A stretch of DNA of 61,231 nucleotides from Pseudomonas cichorii (lineage in GTDB: Bacteria; Pseudomonadota; Gammaproteobacteria; Pseudomonadales; Pseudomonadaceae). The position numbers and the translations under genes are program-made. Below the pieces are notes generated by a model. The model ran no database searches. It worked only from the letters and a program-made list of their open reading frames with translations, and had not been told where the DNA came from. Shown here piece by piece: positions 54,424 to 61,231 of the stretch (its first letter is position 1; each line of letters begins with the position of its first letter). Where the stretch lies: the NCBI RefSeq assembly GCF_003700275.1, contig NZ_RBRE01000040.1, positions 1 to 61,231 on the forward strand, in the 5' to 3' direction.

Positions 54424-54450
54424 GAAGGCGCATCCTCGGATGCGCCTTTC
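54424..54450 (+). terminator. Terminator after hupB and the tRNA-like element
   Basis: GAAGGCGCATCC / GGATGCGCCTTTC, a very stable hairpin whose 3' arm ends in TTTC and is followed by TTC. It ends the hupB transcript with the tRNA-like element at its 3' end. Confidence 0.8.
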
Positions 54451-54514
54451 TTCTATCCGCTTTCTACCCACGCTCCGCGGTTGGTTAGTCAGTTCAACCG
54501 TTTTGGGGGACGCA

Positions 54515-56398
54515 ATGCTGCAGAATATCAGGGACAATTCACAGGGCTGGATTGCCAAGACAATCATCGGGATCATCATCGCTTTGATGGCTCTGACAGG
54601 CATCGAGGCGCTGTTCACCGCCAGTGGCAACCAGCAGAACGCTGCCAAGGTCAATGGCGAGGACGTGACTCAGAATGAACTGAGTCAGGCTGTCGACATG
54701 CAACGTCGTCAGTTGGCCCAACAGCTGACTCAGCAACTGGGCAAGGATTTCGATCCTGCCATGCTGGACGAAAAGCTGCTGCGTGAATCCGCTCTCAAAG
54801 GGCTGATCGACCGCAAGCTGCTGCTGCAAGGCGCTGCCGACGCTAAATTCGCTTTTTCCGAAGCCGCACTGGACCAGCAGCTTTTGCTGACACCCGAGTT
54901 TCAGGTTGACGGCAAGTTCAATGCCGACCGCTTTGATCAGGTCATCCGCCAGCTGGGCTACAGCCGTCTGCAGTTCCGCCAGTTGCTGGGCCAGGAAATG
55001 CTGATCGGTCAGGTGCGTGCCGGTATCGCTGGCAGCGCTTTCGTGACTGACACCGAGGTCGAGGCTTTCGCCCGTCTGGAAAAACAGACCCGCGATTTTG
55101 CTACCTTGACCCTGCCTGTCGATCTGGCCGCCGTAAAAGTGACCGACGACGAAGTCAAGGCTCACTACGACCAGCACGCCAAGGAGTTCATGAGCCCCGA
55201 GCAGGTGGTACTTGATTACATCGAATTGAAGAAGGCTTCCTTCTTCGACAAGGTGCAGGTCAAGGACGAAGATCTGCAGGCGGCTTACCAGAAGGAAATC
55301 GCCAATCTGGCCGAACAGCGTCGTGCTGCGCACATCCTGATCGAGGTCAACGACAAGCTCAACGAAACCCAGGCCAAGGCGCGGATTGACGAAATCCAGC
55401 AACGTCTGGCCAAGGGTGAGAGCTTTGCGGTACTGGCCAAGGAGTTCTCGCAGGATCCGGGCTCGTCGAGCAAGGGCGGCGATCTGGGCTATGCCGGCAA
55501 GGGCGTCTACGATCCGGCCTTTGAAGAGGCGCTGTACGCCTTGAACAAGGATCAGGTTTCGCAACCGGTACGCAGTGACTTCGGCTGGCACCTGATCAAG
55601 CTGCTGGGCGTTGAAGCACCTTCGGTGCCGAGCTTTGCCAGCCTGAAGGACAAGCTGACCCATGACCTGAAAGCTCAGCAGGTCGAGCAGAAGTTTGTCG
55701 AAGTGACCAAGCAACTGGAGGACTCGGCTTTCGAGTCGTCCGATCTGGCTCAGCCGGCTCAGGATCTGGGCCTCAAGGTTCAGACCAGTGCTGCATTCGG
55801 TCGTGAAGGCGGCGAAGGCCTGACAGCCAATCGTGCAGTGATCCAGGCAGCATTCAGCCCGGAAGTCCTGGAAGAAGGTTCCAACAGCAACACGCTGGAA
55901 CTGGACCCGGAGACAGTCGTGGTCGTGCGCGTCAAGGAGCACCTGCAGCCTCAGCAGTTGCCGCTTGAGAGCGTTGCAGGCTCGATTCGTACTCAACTGC
56001 TCAAGGATCACGCCAGTGCTGCTGCCAAGGCCAAGGGCGAAGCGCTCCTGGCTGGCCTGCGCGACGGCAAGATCCCGTTGGCTGCGAAGCAGGAAGGTCA
56101 AGCCTGGGCTGTTCTGGAAGCGGCTAACCGCAGCCAGGACAGTGTCGACCCGGCCGTGCTGCAGGCGGTGTTCCGCATGCCCAAGCCGGTTGGCAAGGAC
56201 AAGCCCGAGTTTGCCAGCCTGACCGCAGCAGACGGCAGCTTTGTGATTGTGCGCCTCAATGGCGTGAATCAGGCAACCGCGCCGACTGATGCCGAGAAGA
56301 CCCAATATCGCCGTTTCCTGGCTTCGCGTGCCGGTCAGCAGGATTTCTCTGCCTATCGCTCGCAACTGGAAAGCAAGGCGAAGATCGAGCGTTTCTAA
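54515..56398 (+). CDS. ppiD: Periplasmic folding factor PpiD (SurA N-terminal and parvulin domains)
   Basis: A 627-residue inner-membrane-anchored periplasmic chaperone acting near the Sec translocon. A short cytosolic N-terminus and a membrane segment at about 14-34 (IAKTIIGIIIALMALTGIEALF) come first. Next is a SurA_N-like chaperone region, then the parvulin domain at about 265-360 (RRAAHILIEV through GDLGYAGKG and FGWHLIKLL), and a C-terminal chaperone region. ATG 54515 follows GGGGGA. Confidence 0.93.
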   Translation: MLQNIRDNSQGWIAKTIIGIIIALMALTGIEALFTASGNQQNAAKVNGEDVTQNELSQAVDMQRRQLAQQLTQQLGKDFDPAMLDEKLLRESALKGLIDRKLLLQGAADAKFAFSEAALDQQLLLTPEFQVDGKFNADRFDQVIRQLGYSRLQFRQLLGQEMLIGQVRAGIAGSAFVTDTEVEAFARLEKQTRDFATLTLPVDLAAVKVTDDEVKAHYDQHAKEFMSPEQVVLDYIELKKASFFDKVQVKDEDLQAAYQKEIANLAEQRRAAHILIEVNDKLNETQAKARIDEIQQRLAKGESFAVLAKEFSQDPGSSSKGGDLGYAGKGVYDPAFEEALYALNKDQVSQPVRSDFGWHLIKLLGVEAPSVPSFASLKDKLTHDLKAQQVEQKFVEVTKQLEDSAFESSDLAQPAQDLGLKVQTSAAFGREGGEGLTANRAVIQAAFSPEVLEEGSNSNTLELDPETVVVVRVKEHLQPQQLPLESVAGSIRTQLLKDHASAAAKAKGEALLAGLRDGKIPLAAKQEGQAWAVLEAANRSQDSVDPAVLQAVFRMPKPVGKDKPEFASLTAADGSFVIVRLNGVNQATAPTDAEKTQYRRFLASRAGQQDFSAYRSQLESKAKIERF

Positions 56399-56416
56399 GC
56401 TCGGTCTGATCCACTC

Positions 56417-56449
56417 AAAACGCCCGGTGCCTTGCATCGGGCGTTTTGC
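56417..56449 (+). terminator. Terminator of ppiD
   Basis: AAAACGCCCG / CGGGCGTTTT around an 11-base loop, 18 bp after the ppiD stop. It separates ppiD from the hrp-box unit. Confidence 0.85.
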
Positions 56450-56494
56450 TTTGTGGGATCGGTCATTTTTTTCACGATTCTTTTTCAGGACCAT

Positions 56495-56522
56495 GGAACC
56501 GTTTCTGCTCCGGTGCCACTCA
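56495..56522 (+). promoter_or_regulatory. hrp box (HrpL-dependent promoter)
   Basis: GGAACC (56495-56500), a 15-nt spacer and CCACTCA (56516-56522) match the P. syringae consensus GGAACC-N15/16-CCACNNA at every defined base. It is 46 bp upstream of the HrpK-like gene. Confidence 0.88.
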
Positions 56523-56568
56523 CTCGGGTACGTAGATCCTTGTTTCGTGCGAGAGGGAGAGAACCGCA

Positions 56569-58296
56569 ATGAGCGATCCCATTTCAAGCAGTGGCCGCAT
56601 TGGGGGCTTCCCTCTGCCGGAAAACCTTACTGAAGTCCCGTTCAACCTGAGCCCGGCAGAGCTTCATAAGCCTGCTGGTGGCTTGTCGGGTATCGATTAC
56701 GGTCAAGCCGGCATGACGAGGACTGCAGCGCAGCCCACTCAGGTCGCCGAGGACTCGATTCTCCAGCGTCTGTTTCGCGCCCTGACCAGTCAATTGGCAG
56801 GCAAGGCTCAGCCTCCGGTGCGAGAAAACCATGAGTATCTCGATGACTCGAAATACAGCTCGCCCGAAGAACTGGCCAAATGGGATGGTCTGCTGGGTGA
56901 TATGCCGGCTTCCAGGCGTGAGCAGGCCGCCAAGGAGCTGAATCGCCCCATTGCTGCGGCCAGAATGATTGCTGCCAATGATCCCGATGCAGACAAGGCC
57001 TGGGCCTTTCTGGATGAAAATCCGACGCTGAAAACCGCCATGGACACTGCGCAGGGTGGCAAGGCGGACGGCAAGATCACCAGGAAAGACGCCAAGACCT
57101 TTGCCAAAAACATGGAGAAGCAGGTCGACCGTGGCACAGACAGCCTGAATGACTTCCGCAAGGACAATCCGGATGCCGATGCGCAATCGGTGCAGTTGGT
57201 GCGTTCTGCTGCCGTGCTGCTGGCCCATGAGCCGATAACCGAAGCGGGCGACCCGTCCAATGCCCAGGGGGTCGAAGGCCAGACCAAGGTCAATGGTCGT
57301 ACCACCATCGCCGGGCTGGAATCGGTGAGCACCAAGAACCCTGGGCTTTCCGATGTACTGCAGGATTCCGCCGCGACCTGGGCGCAGCCGGGCATGTTCG
57401 AGATGATGGACCAGGGCAACATGCGCGGCAAAAAGCTGGCGATGCGTGCTCCGGACGGGGTGATGGTCAAAAAGGACATCAGTACCTGGATCAGGCACAA
57501 GGCGCCGGCCAATGAAGAGGATTTTTCCCGGGTCATCTCGGATGCGGCGACTGTCGGCGCAGTTTCCAATGTGGATATCAGCAAGCTGAACGGTGATGTC
57601 TTCAGCAACCCGCAAGGCTACAGCGGCGAGCAAAAGGCGGCGGTGCTGGTCGAGTTGCAGCAGATTGCCGAACAGGTGGTGGCGGGGCGTTCGATTCGCA
57701 ACACTTCGACCACCGAGACTGCGCTGAACGAAAAGATCACCCAATTGCAGGACGATCCGGCCGTGCAGGCTTTTCTGGGCAAGAACACCGATCGTCAGGC
57801 AGAACTGATCCTCAACAGCGACCCGGCGCTGGCGCGGGCGGTGAATGAAACGACTCGCAAGAACGTCGCGGGAGCACCGGGCAGCACTGGCATGAGCACG
57901 GCATTCGTTCCTGGCGGTACCGGCAAGGACACCAACCAGGCGAAGGACGATGCAGCGCTGGCTGCCAGCACGGCACAGAGGGTCTTGGGCTTTGGCGACA
58001 ACGTGGATATGCGCAGGACCGCTGGCAAGGTCGGGGTTGGTCTGGGCGGACGTATAGCTGGCGCCATTGCCGGGCGGGTTGTGGGGGCGATTGCCGGTCA
58101 GGCGGCAGGTGCTGCGGCGGCTACGGCGGTGAGTGCGGCTGCCGGTCCGGTTGGCTGGGTAGTCAGTGGCGCGATGAGCATCGGCCTGGGGATTTCGGAA
58201 ATCGTCAATGCCGTGAAGGAGCGCAAGGAGCGCAAGGCATTCAGTCGTACGGTCAACCCGGTTCTGGAGCAGTTCGGCATACCCAAGCCGAAGTGA
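56569..58296 (+). CDS. HrpK-like type III secretion translocator/effector
   Basis: A 575-residue protein I assign to the HrpK (HrpF/NopX-related) group, proposed type III translocators or helpers. The first 25 residues are Ser/Pro-rich and polar (MSDPISSSGRIGGFPLPENL), as in Hrp-secreted proteins. At about 158-175 an EF-hand-like stretch (GGKADGKITRKDAKTF) is typical of the group. Residues about 487-545 form a Gly/Ala-rich hydrophobic segment that could enter a host membrane, followed by a basic tail. A perfect hrp box drives it. It is monocistronic, flanked by terminators on both sides, inside the ppiD-fabI block. The named family rests on recognition by eye; regulation by HrpL is well supported. 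Confidence 0.68.
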   Translation: MSDPISSSGRIGGFPLPENLTEVPFNLSPAELHKPAGGLSGIDYGQAGMTRTAAQPTQVAEDSILQRLFRALTSQLAGKAQPPVRENHEYLDDSKYSSPEELAKWDGLLGDMPASRREQAAKELNRPIAAARMIAANDPDADKAWAFLDENPTLKTAMDTAQGGKADGKITRKDAKTFAKNMEKQVDRGTDSLNDFRKDNPDADAQSVQLVRSAAVLLAHEPITEAGDPSNAQGVEGQTKVNGRTTIAGLESVSTKNPGLSDVLQDSAATWAQPGMFEMMDQGNMRGKKLAMRAPDGVMVKKDISTWIRHKAPANEEDFSRVISDAATVGAVSNVDISKLNGDVFSNPQGYSGEQKAAVLVELQQIAEQVVAGRSIRNTSTTETALNEKITQLQDDPAVQAFLGKNTDRQAELILNSDPALARAVNETTRKNVAGAPGSTGMSTAFVPGGTGKDTNQAKDDAALAASTAQRVLGFGDNVDMRRTAGKVGVGLGGRIAGAIAGRVVGAIAGQAAGAAAATAVSAAAGPVGWVVSGAMSIGLGISEIVNAVKERKERKAFSRTVNPVLEQFGIPKPK

Positions 58297-58312
58297 TCGC
58301 AAGGGCAACAGC

Positions 58313-58349
58313 AAAAAATCCGGATCCCTGGCGGGCGTCCGGATTTTTT
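58313..58349. terminator. Bidirectional terminator between the HrpK-like gene and fabI
   Basis: AAAAAATCCGGA / TCCGGATTTTTT with a 13-base loop. A- and T-runs on either side suit both convergent genes. Confidence 0.9.
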
Positions 58350-58391
58350 GTTTTCAAAGCTGGCGTCAGACGCCAGCCCTGATCGAAGCAA

Positions 58392-59186
58392 TTACTCTTC
58401 GATGTCGCCCATTGCGGTGGTGTTGAAACCGCCGTCGACGTACATGATTTCACCGCTGATGCCGGACGCCAGGTCCGAGCACAGGAAGGCGCCGGCGTTG
58501 CCGACTTCTTCGATGGTGACGTTGCGGCGCAGCGGAGTCTGAGCTTCGTTGGCAGCCAGCATCTTGCGGAAGTTCTTGATGCCGGAAGCGGCCAGGGTGC
58601 GGATCGGGCCAGCCGATACGGCGTTGACGCGAGTGCCTTCCGGGCCAAGGCTGCCAGCCAGGTAACGAACGCCGGCTTCCAGGCTGGCCTTGGCCATGCC
58701 CATCACGTTGTAGTTAGGCATGGTGCGCTCTGCGCCCAGGTACGACAGGGTCAGCAGGCTGCCATTGCGGCCTTTCATCATTTCGCGACCGGCCTTGGCC
58801 AGGGCGACGAAGCTGTAGGCGCTGATGTCGTGAGCGATGCGGAAACCGTCACGGGTGGTGGCTTGCGTGAAGTCGCCATCCAGCTGGTCGCCGGGTGCGA
58901 AGCCGACGGAGTGAACGATGACGTCCAGGCCGTCCCACTTCTTGCTCAGCTCTTCAAAGACCTTGTTGATCTCTTCGTCGCTTGCCACGTCGCAAGGGAA
59001 GCACAGCTCAGGGCTTGAGCCCCAGCCTGTGGCGAACTCTTCGACACGGCCCTTGAGTTTGTCGTTCTGGTAGGTGAACGCAAGCTCGGCACCTTCACGG
59101 TGCATGGCGGCAGCAATGCCGGATGCGATGGACAGTTTGCTTGCGACACCGACGATCAGGACGCGCTTACCGGCGAGAAAACCCAT
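58392..59186 (-). CDS. fabI: Enoyl-ACP reductase (NADH), FabI
   Basis: FabI carries out the last reduction of each fatty-acid elongation cycle and is the triclosan target. The 264-residue SDR enzyme has [13 protein letters not shown] at the NADH site and the catalytic Tyr-Tyr-Lys set in [19 protein letters not shown]. It starts only 18 bp after nppD on the same strand, with GAGG nine bases before ATG, so it may be partly co-transcribed with the peptide importer. Confidence 0.96.
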   Translation of the reverse strand: MGFLAGKRVLIVGVASKLSIASGIAAAMHREGAELAFTYQNDKLKGRVEEFATGWGSSPELCFPCDVASDEEINKVFEELSKKWDGLDVIVHSVGFAPGDQLDGDFTQATTRDGFRIAHDISAYSFVALAKAGREMMKGRNGSLLTLSYLGAERTMPNYNVMGMAKASLEAGVRYLAGSLGPEGTRVNAVSAGPIRTLAASGIKNFRKMLAANEAQTPLRRNVTIEEVGNAGAFLCSDLASGISGEIMYVDGGFNTTAMGDIEE

Positions 59187-59204
59187 GTGTTGTTCCTCTT
59201 CAGG

Positions 59205-60815
59205 TTAATCGACAGCTACCGGCGCCAGGAAGGCGGCCTCCAGTAGCTGCTGTGTATAAGGACTTTGCGGTGCGGCGAAGATATCCTGCGCCACACCCTG
59301 TTCGACCACTTTGCCTTGCTTGACCACCATCAACTGGTGGCTCAGCGCTTTGACGACAGCCAGGTCATGGCTGATGAACAAATACGTCAGGTTGTACTTG
59401 GTTTGCAGCGAGCGTAGCAGCTCGACTACCTGGCGCTGCACTGTCCGGTCGAGGGCCGAAGTCGGCTCGTCCAGCAGAATCAGCGCCGGTTTTAACACTA
59501 ATGCGCGGGCTATGGCGATGCGCTGCCGTTGCCCACCCGAGAATTCGTGGGGGTAGCGGTGCCGGGTTTCCGGATCCAGACCTACTTCCCTGAGTGCCTC
59601 GATAATTGCCGTTTCCTGTTCGGCGGCTGTCCCGATGCCGTGAATCCGCAGGCCTTCGCCGACGATATCGCTCACTGACATTCGCGGGCTCAAACTGCCG
59701 AACGGGTCCTGGAACACCACCTGGATCTGTCTGCGCAGCGGACGTATCTGCTGTTGCGACAGGCTGTCCAGATCATTGCCCTTGAACCGTATGCTGCCCT
59801 GGCTGGCGATGAGCCTGAGAATTGCCAGGCCCAACGTCGATTTGCCCGAACCACTTTCCCCGACGATCCCCAGAGTCTGACCCTGCGGCAGGCTGAAGCG
59901 AATACCGTCGACCGCCTTGACGTGATCGACGGTGCGCTTGAGCAGGCCTTTCTTGATCGGGAACCAGACTTTCAGGTCCTCGACTTCGAGCAGCGGCGCG
60001 CCAGCGGGGTTGGTCGAAGGACCGCCGCTGGGTTCTGCACTGAGCAGAACCTGGGTGTACGGATGTTGCGGTGAACGGAACAGCTCTTCGCACAATGCTT
60101 GTTCGACGATGCAACCGCGCTGCATGACACATACGCGATGGGCTATTTGCCTCACAACGTTCAAATCATGGCTGATCAGCAGCAATGCCATGCCCAGGCG
60201 CGCCTGCAATTGCTTGAGTAATTCGAGGATTTTCAGCTGTACCGTGACGTCCAGCGCGGTGGTCGGTTCGTCGGCGATCAGCAGTTCCGGCTCGTTGGCC
60301 AGGGCCATGGCGATCATCACCCGTTGGCGCTGGCCGCCCGACAACTCGTGGGGCAGGGCCTTGAGGCGCTTGTGCGGTTCGCTGATGCCGACCATGTCCA
60401 GCAACTCGAGCGTACGCGCCGTGGCAGCCTTGCCGGTGAGCCCCTTGTGCAGGCCGAGTACTTCGTTGATCTGCTTTTCCACCGAGTGCAGCGGATTGAG
60501 CGAAGTCATCGGCTCCTGGAAAATCATCGCAATCCGATTGCCGCGGATGCCGCGCAGTTTTTTCTCTTGCACTTTCAGCAGGTCATCGCCTGCATAACGA
60601 ATGGTGCCGCTGGGATGGCTGGCGATCGGGTAGGGCAGCAGGCGCAGGATCGAGTGCGCTGTGACTGATTTGCCGGAACCGCTTTCGCCCACCAGTGCCA
60701 GGGTTTCGCCGCGGCGGATATCGAAGCTGATGTTTTCGACCACGCGCTGGCGCGACTCGCCTGTCACGAACTCGACCGCCAGATCGCGGATTTCGATCAG
60801 ATTGTCATTGTTCAT
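59205..60815 (-). CDS. nppD: Peptide ABC importer, fused double ATPase (NppD/YejF-like)
   Basis: A 536-residue protein with two complete nucleotide-binding domains. Each has Walker A GESGSGKS, a signature (LSGGQRQR and FSGGQRQR), Walker B (LLIADEPT and ILLLDEPT) and H-loop SHDL. It energises an oligopeptide importer of the YejABEF/NppABCD type, which in Pseudomonas takes up peptides and peptidyl-nucleoside antibiotics. ATG 60815 has AAGGA six bases upstream. It lies 1 bp after the permease stop. Confidence 0.87.
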   Translation of the reverse strand: MNNDNLIEIRDLAVEFVTGESRQRVVENISFDIRRGETLALVGESGSGKSVTAHSILRLLPYPIASHPSGTIRYAGDDLLKVQEKKLRGIRGNRIAMIFQEPMTSLNPLHSVEKQINEVLGLHKGLTGKAATARTLELLDMVGISEPHKRLKALPHELSGGQRQRVMIAMALANEPELLIADEPTTALDVTVQLKILELLKQLQARLGMALLLISHDLNVVRQIAHRVCVMQRGCIVEQALCEELFRSPQHPYTQVLLSAEPSGGPSTNPAGAPLLEVEDLKVWFPIKKGLLKRTVDHVKAVDGIRFSLPQGQTLGIVGESGSGKSTLGLAILRLIASQGSIRFKGNDLDSLSQQQIRPLRRQIQVVFQDPFGSLSPRMSVSDIVGEGLRIHGIGTAAEQETAIIEALREVGLDPETRHRYPHEFSGGQRQRIAIARALVLKPALILLDEPTSALDRTVQRQVVELLRSLQTKYNLTYLFISHDLAVVKALSHQLMVVKQGKVVEQGVAQDIFAAPQSPYTQQLLEAAFLAPVAVD

Positions 60816-60816
60816 T

Positions 60817-61231
60817 TCATTTCCTTGGGTCGAAAGCATCGCGGGCGGACTCGCCGATGAATACCAGCAGGCTGAGCATCAGGGCCAGCACGGCAAAGGC
60901 GCTGATCCCGAGCCATGGGGCCTGCAGGTTGGATTTGCCCTGCGCGACCAGTTCACCCAGCGATGGCGAGCCCGCAGGCAGGCCGAAACCGAGGAAATCC
61001 AGCGCCGTCAGGGTACCGATGGCGCCAGTCAGAATGAACGGCATGAAGGTCATGGTCGACACCATGGCGTTGGGCAGGATATGGCGGAACATGATCGCAC
61101 CATTCTCCATGCCCAGTGCTCTGGCGGCACGCACGTATTCCAGATTGCGGCCGCGCAGAAACTCGGCGCGTACCACGTCTACCAGGCTCATCCAGGAAAA
61201 CAGCAGCATGATGCCCAGCAGCCACCAGAAA
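60817..61231 (-). CDS. nppC: Peptide ABC importer permease (NppC/YejE-like), partial
   Basis: The C-terminal about 137 residues of a DppC/OppC-type permease; the 5' end is outside the window. The EAA loop for ATPase contact reads YVRAARALGMENGAIMFRH, followed by LPNAMVSTMTF and the terminal membrane segments. It is coupled to nppD (stop and start 1 bp apart). Confidence 0.85.
   Translation of the reverse strand, partial: FWWLLGIMLLFSWMSLVDVVRAEFLRGRNLEYVRAARALGMENGAIMFRHILPNAMVSTMTFMPFILTGAIGTLTALDFLGFGLPAGSPSLGELVAQGKSNLQAPWLGISAFAVLALMLSLLVFIGESARDAFDPRK

Noticed and set aside
54539..56587. 682-residue open frame antisense to ppiD
   Set aside because: It runs through the ppiD terminator and the hrp box; the ppiD frame is unambiguous.

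Overview
This window is chromosomal DNA of a Pseudomonas, most likely from the plant-associated P. syringae complex. The evidence is the gene order ppiB-glnS-cysS / folD-tRNAs-tig-clpP-clpX-lon-hupB-ppiD / fabI-nppD-nppC, a NAD-glutamate dehydrogenase of the 180 kDa class, Pseudomonas-type REP elements, and a full HrpL-type (hrp) box in front of a HrpK-like type III secretion gene. No CRISPR array, insertion sequence or prophage was seen.

Layout. 1-4961: the end of an unrecognised reading frame, then a TcaB-like insecticidal Tc toxin subunit. 4954-10614: a small acidic hypothetical protein and gdhB. 10687-18531: an aldo/keto reductase, galE, and a divergent, translationally coupled set of glycosyltransferase, UDP-galactopyranose mutase (glf), clan-A glycosidase and ABC exporter. 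Together these look like a system that makes and exports a galactofuranose-containing glycan. 18533-23898: small regulator/effector units, namely MFS efflux with TetR, a lipoprotein, RidA-like and LysR genes, and MarR with an alpha/beta hydrolase behind a 45-bp palindrome. 23996-29268: acnB, a DUF1289 protein, a tandem universal stress protein with an Anr-type promoter, and miaE. 29333-32792: an emrRAB multidrug efflux operon. 32910-37453: lpxH, ppiB, glnS, cysS.

37573-45734 is a module lying between cysS and folD, genes that are neighbours in P. aeruginosa as I recall it. It holds a sigma-54 activator of the AcoR type, a run of six TGTTCA repeats, a -24/-12 promoter, and a six-gene ABC importer in the exact order of the rhizobial glycerol system glpSTPQUV. 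Its two ATPases show complementary loss of motifs. 45795-56398 is housekeeping: folD, tRNA-Arg/His/Leu, tig, clpP, clpX, lon (with a heat-shock-like promoter), hupB and ppiD. Between hupB and ppiD lies a compact tRNA-like element followed at once by a terminator.

56495-58349 holds the HrpL-box-driven HrpK-like gene, its own transcription unit inserted between ppiD and fabI. The window ends with fabI, nppD and part of nppC on the minus strand.

Starts were chosen by Shine-Dalgarno position and family length. Names resting on family recognition alone are marked with lower confidence. All functional calls come from reading translated sequence; no database search was run.
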